From Rhizobium sp. L43 (GTDB lineage Bacteria > Pseudomonadota > Alphaproteobacteria > Rhizobiales > Rhizobiaceae): a stretch of DNA of 64,000 nt. Shown here piece by piece: positions 1-7,497 of the stretch (positions within the stretch are counted from its first letter, which is position 1; each line of letters begins with the position of its first letter). The notes beneath the pieces were generated by a model. It made no database searches. It was not told the origin of the DNA and was given only the letters and a program-made list of their open reading frames with translations. Location: NCBI RefSeq assembly GCF_002531725.1, contig NZ_NWSQ01000017.1, positions 1 to 64,000 on the forward strand. Reading direction: 5' to 3'. The position numbers were made by a program, and so were the translations under genes.

Positions 1-603
1 CTGGCAACAGTTCCAGGCCGCTAAGCGCGGCGTATCCCTCCTCCTCTCAGCTTTCGATGATGTGTGAATCTGATAGCTCCTCCGGCCGGTGCTGCGCGAG
101 ACCTCGTCCAAAAGCTCTACACAGCCATAGAGCAGCACCATCGCCTTTCCTTGCATGGGACAGTTGCCCGAGAAGGTGAAGATGTATCGTTTCAGGGCAG
201 CGTCGTGCAACGCTAGGCGAAGCCATTCTTCAGCCCGGCGGCTTTCCTGATTGGTGACGCTGCCCGCAAATGGCTCCTCCTTCCAGAAGATCGGCACGAT
301 CGTCCGCTTCATCGCGATGACCAGGCTGCCGCAACAGAAGAGATCAGCGGCGGCGTACTCGACGAAATTCTGTGGCCAGTTACTGATCGACAGGTTTCGA
401 TGAAAGCCGCGCGGTCGCGCCCCGCAGGAAAGCCGAGAACAGATAGATATCGAAGCTCGCAAGCATCGCCATCTCGCCGAACCGCTCCATGGCATCGACA
501 GAAATCCCGATGACCTCGGTCTGCGAAGGCAGAAATGCAGCATTCTCAGCGCAGTCATCGACTGCCCGCTCCCACCTTTTCATCCTTAACCTCATATCGT
601 CGA
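1..603 (-). pseudogene. Hypothetical gene, apparently frameshifted and cut by the window edge
   Basis: On the minus strand a reading frame starts near position 600 (MRLRMKRWERAVDD...) and ends at a stop at 380 (...ARLSSKPVDQ). Moving one frame near position 400 gives an open frame all the way to base 1 (...NWPQNFVEYAAADLF..., then MKRTIVPIFWKEEPF...). Both halves are rich in G/C at third codon positions, and the joined protein reads smoothly, so I infer one gene broken by a one-base loss in the GC-rich stretch around 395-410. Alternatives are two adjacent small genes, the second starting at ATG 312, or a sequencing error. I do not recognise the family. The left end is missing, so the C-terminus is unknown. 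Confidence 0.4.
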
Positions 604-980
604 CTTCGGCTTGGCTGCGCTGGCGGCAACGAGAAGCTCGCGCCGAAACGGGAAAGACGGCTTTTGCCCGCATCCCAAGGACACGAAGCGTCAAAGGCAC
701 GAACTGGATTGGATCGATACAGTGGGAAGAACAGAGACGACGTTTTGCGCTCATTCTCATTTTGCGGCGCTTAGAAAATTGTCCCGGCAAACCGGGTCTT
801 ATTCACTCCGCATCGCTCCCATGCAGCCGCGACAAATTCACGTGGCGGCAGTCGCCTACCCCCAATCCGGGGCCGGACGGCGTCTAAATTTGTTATCAAA
901 GTCTTACGATGGGTTTAGGCAAATTTTAAATGTGGCAGGCTAGAGTGACGTCCGTGGTCTTGCGTTGTGTAGAGAGTCCA

Positions 981-1256
981 ATGACCGAAATGATACGTCC
1001 TCGAGTGAAATATGTCATCGGCCCCGATGGCAGCCCCCTGACGATCGCGGATCTGCCGCCGCCCAATACGCGGCGCTGGGTGATTCGCCGGAAGGCAGAG
1101 GTTGTCGCGGCGGTTCGCGGTGGCCTGTTGAGCTTGGAAGAGGCCTGCGAGCGTTACACGCTGACGGTCGAAGAGTTCCTCTCCTGGCAGTCGTCGATCA
1201 ACAGCCATGGCCTTGCCGGCCTGCGCACCACGCGCATCCAGCAATATCGCCACTGA
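981..1256 (+). CDS. sciP: CtrA inhibitor SciP (DUF1153 family)
   Basis: This 91-residue protein has the DUF1153/SciP pattern: a basic N-terminus (MIRPRVKYVIGPDG), the segment LPPPNTRRWVIRRKAEVV, and a helix-turn-helix-like stretch (SLEEACERYTLTVEEFLSWQ). In Caulobacter SciP is a small protein that blocks transcription activation by CtrA, and its length there is about the same. I chose ATG 981 because the frame upstream of it (from 930) lacks family similarity. ATG 990 is also possible. The gene lies about 1.9 kb from ctrA and close to fliJ, as expected for a CtrA regulon cluster. Function is inferred from the family. Confidence 0.9.
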   Translation: MTEMIRPRVKYVIGPDGSPLTIADLPPPNTRRWVIRRKAEVVAAVRGGLLSLEEACERYTLTVEEFLSWQSSINSHGLAGLRTTRIQQYRH

Positions 1257-1279
1257 TTGCACGCCAGCATCGATGAAAT

Positions 1280-1767
1280 TTATTTCGGGCCGGACGCATC
1301 TCCCATCAGGGAATGAAGAAGGCCCGAAATCATTGACGAGGCCGCGTAGCACCAGAGGCCGGGCTGCGTGAAGGCATCCGCCAGCCCCGTCGTCTTTGCC
1401 GCCGCAATGACGATCGCGACCAGCAGCACGTCCATCATTGACCACTTGGACAGATGCGGCACGACGCGACGATAAAACAGGCTGCCGGCCCCGCCGCCGG
1501 CACCCGTCGCTTCCGCGGTAATCCCCATCGCCTCCACGGTGATGCCGATCATCTTCAGAAACGGGAGCACGACCGAAACCAGCGCGACGATCGCCGCCAG
1601 CAGTCCATCCCCGCCCTGCCAAAGCGAACGATGATTTCGATAAGCGATGGCGTCTTATCGAAAAAATACAGCGTCTCGAAACGAACCAGCGGCAAGACGA
1701 GGCCGAGCGCCAGAAAGAACGGCGCTGCCACGAGCAGAATCGGACGGATCAACAAAACCCTGCTCAT
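1280..1767 (-). pseudogene. PqiA-like inner-membrane protein, frameshifted
   Basis: The minus strand encodes MSRVLLIRPILLVAAPFFLALGL... from ATG 1767. The frame then breaks near 1620. The downstream frame continues as LLAAIVALVSVVLPFLKMIG, then a segment VPHLSKWSMMDVLLVAIVIAA and a final hydrophobic helix, ending at 1280. The order of hydrophobic segments around KWSM.DV is the signature of the paraquat-inducible protein A domain, an inner-membrane protein linked to lipid transport (PqiABC). A single missing base in the run CTTTGGCAGGGCGGGG would restore a protein of about 162 residues ending its break region as ...VRFWQGGDGLLAAI. It is either a true pseudogene or a sequencing error. Confidence 0.7.
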
Positions 1768-1901
1768 CGCCCTGCACCTTGCATCGATCCGACATTTTGC
1801 ATGAACACTGCGTCTCCTTCGCGCACCACCCCTGTGGCTTGGCATGACCGCCCCGTCATGTCACGGTCTGCGGCGACAATATCCGACCACGAGGAAAGAC
1901 A

Positions 1902-2180
1902 ATGGAGATTCGAAACGAGGAAGGCGCCTCCGGCGGCCGTTATACGGCCGAGGTCGAGGGACACGAGGCAGAGATGACCTATTCACGCACATCGCCAAAG
2001 CTGGTCATCATCGATCACACCGCCGTTCCCGATGCGCTGCGCGGCAAGGGCGTCGGCCAGGCATTGGCGTTCCACGCCGTGGAGGCGGCGCGCGGCGGCG
2101 GCTGGAAGATCATCCCGCTCTGCCCCTTCTTCAAGGCGCAGGCACAGCGTCATCCGGAATGGCAGGATGTCGTAAACTGA
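1902..2180 (+). CDS. Small GNAT-fold N-acetyltransferase (YjdJ-like)
   Basis: This 92-residue protein has the short acetyltransferase fold. The residues LRGKGVGQAL form the acetyl-CoA pyrophosphate loop (R/Q-x-x-G-x-G/A), followed by KIIPLCPFFKAQAQRHPEWQD, the C-terminal signature of the small GCN5-related family (PF14542, E. coli YjdJ). Substrates of this family are unknown. A GGAAAG/GAGA-rich stretch precedes ATG 1902. It is convergent with fliJ, and a strong hairpin separates the two genes. Confidence 0.8.
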   Translation: MEIRNEEGASGGRYTAEVEGHEAEMTYSRTSPKLVIIDHTAVPDALRGKGVGQALAFHAVEAARGGGWKIIPLCPFFKAQAQRHPEWQDVVN

Positions 2181-2238
2181 TTGTCGCGGCATGCCGCCCG
2201 CAACCGTGCAGTTCCGGGATAACCACATGCAAACACCA

Positions 2239-2282
2239 AAAGCCATGTATGAAGGACAGCGCGCCCGTCATACATGGCTTCT
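2239..2282. terminator. Hairpin between convergent GNAT gene and fliJ
   Basis: A perfect 12-bp inverted repeat (AGCCATGTATGA at 2241-2252 and its complement at 2268-2279) lies between two convergent genes. Read on the minus strand the stem is followed by TTTTGGTG, so it fits a rho-independent terminator for fliJ. The plus strand has only a short pyrimidine run after it. Confidence 0.65.
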
Positions 2283-2327
2283 CTGAGGCGATCCCCGGGG
2301 CGCCGAAGCCGGCGCCCGCCGTTTCTC

Positions 2328-2678
2328 TTACGCCCTAGCCCGGGCGCTGGTGTCACGCTCTTCCAGCGCCGTCGCCCTTGCATATTCCGCCTGCATTTCC
2401 TCGAGCGCCAATTCCAGCGTCTCTTCCTGCATCTTCAGTTCCTTGATCGAAACCTGCAGGTTGTCGGCCCGCTGACGCGCGGCCTTGGCGAAGGTCGGAT
2501 AAGCAAAGTGATTCGGGTCTGATATACCGGACTTCTTTTCCTCGACGACGATCTGGCTCTCCAGATCCTTCGTCATCCGTTCAAATTCGGACATCATCAT
2601 CTGCAACTGCTGCAATTGACGTCGTTTTTCGTTCACCTGAAATTCCTTCAGGCGAACGAGACTCTCTCGCGACTTCAT
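2328..2678 (-). CDS. fliJ: Flagellar export chaperone FliJ, alphaproteobacterial type
   Basis: This 116-residue, almost entirely coiled-coil protein starts MKSRESLVRLKEFQVNEKRR and contains the segment DPNHFAYPTFAKAARQRADNL, which I recognise from alphaproteobacterial FliJ. FliJ works with the FliI ATPase at the base of the flagellar type III export apparatus. I chose ATG 2678 because a GGAG sits 8 bases upstream; the nearer ATG 2684 would leave only 2 bases. No fliI or other flagellar gene is in the window, so this copy stands apart between sciP and ctrA. Both neighbours control flagellar genes in related bacteria. Confidence 0.75.
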   Translation of the reverse strand: MKSRESLVRLKEFQVNEKRRQLQQLQMMMSEFERMTKDLESQIVVEEKKSGISDPNHFAYPTFAKAARQRADNLQVSIKELKMQEETLELALEEMQAEYARATALEERDTSARARA

Positions 2679-2883
2679 ACGCATTACTCCCGTGATGCGA
2701 GACCCCGGCTCAACTTGAAACCGCCCTGCGCGCCGCTTTGACACGGTTTGCTAAAAAATTTCCGGCGATATTAACAAATACCTACCGCTGGTAACCTTTC
2801 GTTTACGGGCATCGTTAATGATAGGCCCGATGATTTAAGGGTCGGTAAATGCCGCGGCATGAAATTCGAACCTTTTCATTGGC

Positions 2884-3029
2884 GAGTCGGATGAATCACT
2901 TAGCGTCTTTTCCTAATGTAAAAGTTGAGGAGAGCCTTTTTGAGATTCCTATTGGAAAACAGAGAAATGGAAAAATTATTTAATAAATTCGATACTCCTT
3001 GCCAGAGTGAATTAGAATTTGTTAACCAT
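2884..3029 (+). promoter_or_regulatory. ctrA control region: GANTC cluster and CtrA-like element
   Basis: The 437-base gap between fliJ and ctrA is much more AT-rich than its surroundings. It holds three GANTC sites within 65 bases (GAGTC 2884, GAATC 2893, GATTC 2944), the recognition sequence of the cell-cycle methylase CcrM. It also holds TTAACCAT at 3022, with a TTAG 6 bases upstream, close to the CtrA consensus TTAA-N7-TTAAC but with spacing one base short. In Caulobacter, ctrA transcription depends on CcrM methylation and CtrA feedback. Binding here is inferred. Confidence 0.5.
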
Positions 3030-3115
3030 TTCGTGGCAGCTTCCAAATCACGTAGCGTGTTCGGTATCGTGAGTGGGGGCCAGACCACCTTTCGGCGGCG
3101 GTAAAGGGGATAATT

Positions 3116-3817
3116 ATGCGGGTACTTCTCATCGAGGATGATAGCGCTACAGCGCAGAGCATCGAGTTGATGCTGAAATCAGAAAGTTTTAATGTTTATA
3201 CCACCGATCTCGGTGAAGAAGGCGTCGATCTGGGCAAGCTGTATGATTATGATATCATCCTTCTCGATCTGAACCTGCCCGACATGTCCGGATATGAAGT
3301 GCTGCGCACGCTCCGGCTGTCCAAGGTCAAGACACCGATCCTCATTCTCTCGGGCATGGCCGGCATCGAAGACAAGGTTCGCGGCCTCGGCTTCGGCGCC
3401 GACGACTATATGACCAAGCCCTTCCACAAGGATGAGCTCGTCGCCCGTATCCACGCCATCGTCCGCCGCTCCAAGGGCCACGCCCAGTCGGTCATCATGA
3501 CCGGCGAGCTGATCGTCAACCTCGACGCCAAGACTGTCGAAGTCGGCGGCCAGCGTGTCCACCTGACGGGCAAGGAATACCAGATGCTGGAGCTGCTTTC
3601 GCTCCGCAAGGGCACCACCCTCACCAAGGAAATGTTCCTCAACCACCTTTACGGCGGCATGGACGAGCCGGAACTGAAGATCATCGACGTCTTCATCTGC
3701 AAGCTCCGCAAGAAGCTCGCCAACGCCGCCGGCGGTGCCAACTACATCGAGACCGTCTGGGGCCGTGGCTACGTTCTGCGCGAGCCGGATGGTGCCGAAT
3801 ACGCCGAAACCGCCTGA
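3116..3817 (+). CDS. ctrA: Cell-cycle master response regulator CtrA
   Basis: This 233-residue OmpR-family regulator has a receiver domain (about 1-118) with the acidic pocket EDD 7-9, phospho-acceptor Asp51 (LLDLNLP) and Lys in MTKPF. A winged-helix DNA-binding domain (about 125-225) follows, with GKEYQMLELL and IDVFICKLRKKL. The sequence is that of CtrA, the essential regulator of division, flagella and DNA methylation in alphaproteobacteria, phosphorylated through CckA-ChpT. GGGGA lies 6 bases before ATG 3116. The C-terminus ends YAETA, with small residues at the very end, which resembles the AA-type tail used for ClpXP turnover in Caulobacter. Confidence 0.97.
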   Translation: MRVLLIEDDSATAQSIELMLKSESFNVYTTDLGEEGVDLGKLYDYDIILLDLNLPDMSGYEVLRTLRLSKVKTPILILSGMAGIEDKVRGLGFGADDYMTKPFHKDELVARIHAIVRRSKGHAQSVIMTGELIVNLDAKTVEVGGQRVHLTGKEYQMLELLSLRKGTTLTKEMFLNHLYGGMDEPELKIIDVFICKLRKKLANAAGGANYIETVWGRGYVLREPDGAEYAETA

Positions 3818-3848
3818 TTTTTCCGATCCCCCTTATCGGATGACGAAG

Positions 3849-3877
3849 ATCCCGCCCTTCCGGCGGGATTTTTTTGG
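3849..3877 (+). terminator. Rho-independent terminator of ctrA
   Basis: An 8-bp stem ATCCCGCC/GGCGGGAT with a 5-base loop is followed by seven T residues, about 30 bases after the ctrA stop codon. Confidence 0.9.
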
Positions 3878-3964
3878 TTTCTGCCTGGCAATGAGACGCC
3901 GCCAGATACGGAGGATCTCAGGCCAAAGCACGTCGCATCAAATTTGATTGAGGCGACGCGCTTT

Positions 3965-4030
3965 CGCGCTTTGTTTTTATGCATGTCGTTATCCCAGAAC
4001 CGCTGCACACTTCCGGGCGACATGCATTAG
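3965..4030. repeat. Interspersed hairpin repeat, copy 1
   Basis: The 313-base gap between ctrA and the next gene holds, after the ctrA terminator, a palindromic element. A perfect 10-bp inverted repeat ATGCATGTCG/CGACATGCAT (3979-3988 and 4018-4027) is preceded by CTTTGTTTTT. The sequence CTTTGTTTTT(A)TGCATGTCGTTATCCC recurs, sometimes inverted, at 9785-9825 and more loosely at 2208-2240 and 7430-7497. This is typical of short mosaic repeats in rhizobial intergenic DNA. Nothing else is seen in the gap. Confidence 0.7.
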
Positions 4031-4130
4031 ACCGGTTCAAAATCCTCAAGATCTCGATCAAGGAACCGAAATGTCGGCGGCCGAAAGCGCTTGCACTTTC
4101 GACATCATGGCGCATGGAAAAGATATGCCG

Positions 4131-4493
4131 TCAGGCAGCGATCGCGCGGTTTCCGAAGACGGCGGTCAGGATCTTGCGATCGAAGGGCTTCAGCAGGAAG
4201 TCGGTGGCACCGGCGCGTTTGCCCGCCATCAGCTTCTTCAGATCCGCCTCAACGACGCAGTAGTAGATCTTGACCTCTTTGCCACCGTCCATGGCGCGGA
4301 TGGCGGCGATCAGGTCGAGCGCGCCTTCCATGCCGGAATCGACGATCAGATATTCCGGCAGCTCCGCCTGGCAGCGCTGCAGCGCCTCGCCGGCGTTGGA
4401 AGCCTCGCTGACGAGAAAGTCGAGTTCGGAGAGAATGCGCTTGCCGACCTTGCGGACGATGTCCGAATTATCGGTGATCATGAATCTCTGCAT
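4131..4493 (-). CDS. Atypical single-domain response regulator next to chpT
   Basis: This 120-residue protein is a lone receiver domain. Asp52 (YLIVDSGM) is the expected phospho-acceptor and Lys102 (LLKPF) is present. However, the usual pair of acidic residues at the first strand reads TDNS (Asp8, Asn9), and the conserved Thr/Ser of strand 4 reads YYCVV. It could accept phosphate weakly or act as a non-canonical partner. ATG 4493 has GGAG 6 bases upstream. It lies just downstream of chpT on the same strand (gap 121 bases), which suggests a role in the CckA-ChpT-CtrA phosphorelay. It does not look like CpdR proper. The function is inference. Confidence 0.8.
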   Translation of the reverse strand: MQRFMITDNSDIVRKVGKRILSELDFLVSEASNAGEALQRCQAELPEYLIVDSGMEGALDLIAAIRAMDGGKEVKIYYCVVEADLKKLMAGKRAGATDFLLKPFDRKILTAVFGNRAIAA

Positions 4494-4614
4494 GGCGACT
4501 CCTTTACCCCTGCATCTGTCCTTGCAAGGGCCTCTAAACAACAGCCAAGCATAGGTCGATCAGGCTAAGGAATCGTTACCGCGCGAACACCGATACTCGT
4601 TTTACGCGCAGGAA

Positions 4615-5262
4615 TCAGGTGGCCACAGCCACCGCGGTGAACACCAGTTCTTCGGCGCTGGCGCTGTGATCGAGCGTCATTCCGCACTCCTGCGCCAAAA
4701 GAACGGTATAATAGGGCTGGATCGAATGGGCGTCGATCGCCTCCTCGATCGCGCCGGTCGATATCTCGACGAATTTCGGCGGCAAGCGCATCAGTTTGCC
4801 TTTGGCCGTAAGCTTGAACCTGGCATCGAACTCGGGATTTTCCAGCGTCACCTCGAGCACGCCGCCGCGCGGAATCGCGGAATAGGCGACGAGGAAGAGG
4901 TTGAGCAGCAGCTTGACGCGGTTCTTGGCGACGATGGCGCGCGGGCCGTTCCAGATCACCTCGGTCTTCTTCTCGGCGACGGCGAAATCCTTGGCGGCAC
5001 GCTCGGCCTCGCCGGTGTCGATCGAGGCGCCGACGGAACCCGAAGCGCCGAAGGCGAGGCGTGCGAATTTCAGGCGGACGGAAGCGTTGAGCGCGCTGGT
5101 GCGAATCAGATCCATCGCATCGGCATCGGCACCGCCCTCATCGAGGAGTTCCAGCCCATTATTGATCGCACCGACCGGTGAGATGACATCGTGGCAAACG
5201 CGGCTGCAAAGAAGCGCGGCCAGATCCGGGCCGGACAAGGTGAGATTGGGGTTCTTGGACAT
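4615..5262 (-). CDS. chpT: Histidine phosphotransferase ChpT
   Basis: This 215-residue protein carries the ChpT signature: the dimerisation helix with the phospho-His motif CSRVCHDVISPVGAINNGLE (His24), followed by a degenerate Bergerat-like domain without ATP-binding boxes. ChpT passes phosphate from the hybrid kinase CckA to CtrA and CpdR. I chose ATG 5262, 6 bases after AGGAG; ATG 5265 immediately before it is the alternative. It is divergent from eipA, and ctrA is only 0.8 kb away. The same gene neighbourhood is known in Brucella, where ctrA, chpT and eipA lie together. Confidence 0.93.
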   Translation of the reverse strand: MSKNPNLTLSGPDLAALLCSRVCHDVISPVGAINNGLELLDEGGADADAMDLIRTSALNASVRLKFARLAFGASGSVGASIDTGEAERAAKDFAVAEKKTEVIWNGPRAIVAKNRVKLLLNLFLVAYSAIPRGGVLEVTLENPEFDARFKLTAKGKLMRLPPKFVEISTGAIEEAIDAHSIQPYYTVLLAQECGMTLDHSASAEELVFTAVAVAT

Positions 5263-5368
5263 CATCGTCTCCTGAGGGGCGGCAATTTCATCGCGCCCGG
5301 GAATATGCTTCATCAAAATTGCGCGAAGTTTGCGGTCGTATTCGGTGCCATAATGACACCATATTTGG

Positions 5369-5384
5369 TAAACCGATTGTTAAG
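5369..5384 (+). promoter_or_regulatory. CtrA-like box between chpT and eipA
   Basis: TAAA-CCGATTG-TTAAG has the 4-7-5 layout of the CtrA consensus TTAA-N7-TTAAC with two mismatches. It lies about 73 bases before the eipA start and 107 before chpT, so it could serve either gene. In Brucella eipA is reported as a CtrA target. Binding here is inferred from sequence only. Confidence 0.5.
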
Positions 5385-5456
5385 ATCATCGGCGCAAAAT
5401 GCACCAATCGCCGCGAGCGGTTGCCCGCTCCAGCCAAACGACGAACGGATGACACC

Positions 5457-6044
5457 ATGCGCCCTCGATTTCCGCACCGATTGATCGGCTTCTGCAGGTT
5501 GCTTTCGGCCCTCGTTTTTTCCTCGCTGATGGTTGCCGGACCCGCCTCCGCCCAGGACAACGGCCAGTACACGATGCAGGAAATCGTCGATGCCGGCCAT
5601 TCCTTCTTCGGCTCCGCCAGCGGCGGACTTGCCAAAGTCGTCGAGAGTGCCTTCCAGAAATACGGCCTCCCGAATGGCTATATCCTCGGACAGGAAGGCG
5701 GCGGCGCCTTCATCGCCGGTCTTACCTATGGCGAAGGCCAGTTGAACACCAAAAACGCCGGCGAACATAATCTTTACTGGCAAGGCCCCTCGCTTGGCCT
5801 CGACTACGGCGGCCAGGGCTCGCGGGTGATGATGCTGGTCTACGACCTGCCCTCCGTCAACGGCATCTATGCCCGCTTCGGCGGCGTCAGCGGCTCGGCC
5901 TATGTGATCGCCGGCTTCGGCATGACACTGCTCAAGAACAATGACGTACTGGTGGTGCCGATCCGCACCGGCGTCGGCGCTCGCCTGGGTGTCAATGTCG
6001 GCTATCTCAAGATTACCCAGGCGCCGACCTGGAACCCCTTCTGA
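5457..6044 (+). CDS. eipA: Envelope integrity protein EipA (DUF1134)
   Basis: This 195-residue protein has a signal peptide with cleavage expected after GPASA (about residue 32). A single DUF1134 domain follows (GHSFFGSASGGLAKVVESAF, then repeated glycine-rich beta segments such as YGEGQLNTK and FGGVSGSAYVIAGFG). In Brucella abortus EipA is a periplasmic beta-barrel-like protein needed for envelope integrity. ATG 5457 was chosen because it begins a proper signal sequence; the in-frame extension upstream to 5319 does not. It is divergent from chpT, with a CtrA-like box between them. Confidence 0.85.
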   Translation: MRPRFPHRLIGFCRLLSALVFSSLMVAGPASAQDNGQYTMQEIVDAGHSFFGSASGGLAKVVESAFQKYGLPNGYILGQEGGGAFIAGLTYGEGQLNTKNAGEHNLYWQGPSLGLDYGGQGSRVMMLVYDLPSVNGIYARFGGVSGSAYVIAGFGMTLLKNNDVLVVPIRTGVGARLGVNVGYLKITQAPTWNPF

Positions 6045-6158
6045 GGCCGCAAACCGCTGGAATCCGCCACCGCCCGCATCGGTGGCCTTGCCATGCGTGT
6101 CCTGCGTGCTTAATCATCGCGGCCAACCCGTATCAACCTTCTTACCGATGGCCGCGCC

Positions 6159-7322
6159 GTGATCGAATATGCTCTCTTGTTCGGATTGGGCTTCCTGACC
6201 GCGGCCTTCCTCGTCTTTCTGGTCTCGCCGGCCGTGCACCGCCGCATCGTCTGGTATACCGAGAACCGCTTGAAGGCGACGATGCCGCTGAGCCCGCAGG
6301 AGGTTCGCGCCCAGAAGGATATGGTGCGCGCGCTCTATGCCGCTGAAAATGCCCGGACCACCCAGGACCTTCTGCGTGAACGCGAAAAATCCCTGTCGCT
6401 CCAGCTCCGCCACGACGCGCTCGCCGTCGATGCCGGCAGGCTTGCCGCCGAAATCAGCGACTTGCAGGCCCAGATCGGCGAGATGCATGTCGAGGCCGCC
6501 GAGCAGCGCTCGCACCTGCGCAAGGACGAGAATTATATCAGCCAGTTGAAGACCAATCTGCATATTGCCGAACAGTCCGCTGCCAACAAGGAGAGTGAAC
6601 TGGCGACGATGAGGACGCGGCTGAGCAAACTCGGCGAACAGACCGATGGGCTGAGGATCGACCTGGCCGCACGCGAAACCGAGGCGGAAAGCCTGAAATT
6701 CCGCGCCAACGCGCTGCGTGATGAACGCGATACGTTACGCCAGGACGTCACCCTTTTGCAGAAGCGCGCAAGGGATGCCGAACAGAAACTGACGCAGCAG
6801 CAGCATATGGTGATCCGCCTCGAGGATAAGGCAGCGCGCGAGAGCGCTTCCGCCGCCGAAAAGGAGGCCCTGGTCGCCCGCCGCCTGCAGGAGGTCGCCA
6901 GGTTGAAGGAACAGTTGAAGGCCGCCAATGCCGAGATCCGCAAGGTCAATCGGGTGTTGCGCGACGCCGGCCTTGCCGGGATGGTCGCGGAGCTGCCGGC
7001 GGAATTGACGGCCGAAGACACGACACCATCGACGCTCGACACCGCCGCCGTCACGGCGGAGATCGGCGAGGATGTCCGCAAGCGCAGCGCCGCCCTTGCC
7101 GAACGCCTGCAAAAGGCGAAGGCCGTCAGCGGCCGCGACGGCGCGATCCGCGAGGAGATCGCCTCGATCGCCGCCAACATGGTGGCGCTGACCGCACTCA
7201 ACGAGGGTCCCTCCTCGCCGATCCGAACGCTTCTCCCGGAAGGTGCGGAAAAGAACCCGAACGATCGCGTCAGCCTTGCCGACAGGGCAGCCGCGATCAT
7301 CGCCAATCCCCCGCACATCTGA
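6159..7322 (+). CDS. Membrane-anchored coiled-coil protein of unknown function
   Basis: This 387-residue protein starts at GTG 6159. Residues 1-25 form one hydrophobic helix (IEYALLFGLGFLTAAFLVFLV), residues about 45-275 are highly charged coiled coil (repeats such as LRHDALAVDAGRLAAEIS), and the C-terminal 110 residues are Ala/Glu-rich. I do not recognise an enzymatic domain. It follows eipA on the same strand after 114 bases and may be co-transcribed. The architecture, an N-terminal anchor with a cytoplasmic coiled coil, suggests a scaffold, which is inference. Such proteins are conserved in rhizobia as hypothetical proteins. Confidence 0.75.
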   Translation: MIEYALLFGLGFLTAAFLVFLVSPAVHRRIVWYTENRLKATMPLSPQEVRAQKDMVRALYAAENARTTQDLLREREKSLSLQLRHDALAVDAGRLAAEISDLQAQIGEMHVEAAEQRSHLRKDENYISQLKTNLHIAEQSAANKESELATMRTRLSKLGEQTDGLRIDLAARETEAESLKFRANALRDERDTLRQDVTLLQKRARDAEQKLTQQQHMVIRLEDKAARESASAAEKEALVARRLQEVARLKEQLKAANAEIRKVNRVLRDAGLAGMVAELPAELTAEDTTPSTLDTAAVTAEIGEDVRKRSAALAERLQKAKAVSGRDGAIREEIASIAANMVALTALNEGPSSPIRTLLPEGAEKNPNDRVSLADRAAAIIANPPHI

Positions 7323-7392
7323 AAGATGCGCAGCGCGCGCTCATTCTGATTTGGCGCATAACCCGGGAAAATCAGTCCCGATTGTCGCGGTT

Positions 7393-7497
7393 AGAGCGGT
7401 TCAGCTTTTCATGGAATTGGAGAACCGCTCTAAGTTTTTGTTTTTACGCAATTCCGGACGGAAAACCGCTGCGCACTTTTCCTGGAATTGCTCTAGA
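7393..7497. repeat. Interspersed hairpin repeat, copy 2 (two stems)
   Basis: Two perfect inverted repeats follow each other in the gap between convergent genes: AGAGCGGTTC/GAACCGCTCT (7393-7402, 7422-7431) and GCAATTCC/GGAATTGC (7448-7455, 7484-7491). They are linked by AAGTTTTTGTTTTTAC, which also occurs in copy 1. This is a mobile-type rhizobial intergenic repeat. The first stem followed by a T-rich run could also end transcription of the coiled-coil gene. Confidence 0.75.

Noticed and set aside
489..943. Three overlapping plus-strand frames near the left end
   Set aside because: They are antisense to the more protein-like minus frame, Arg-rich, and without ribosome sites.
2900..3088. 62-codon minus-strand frame in the ctrA promoter
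   Set aside because: It has no ribosome-binding site or similarity and overlaps GANTC and CtrA-like elements. It is best taken as non-coding.
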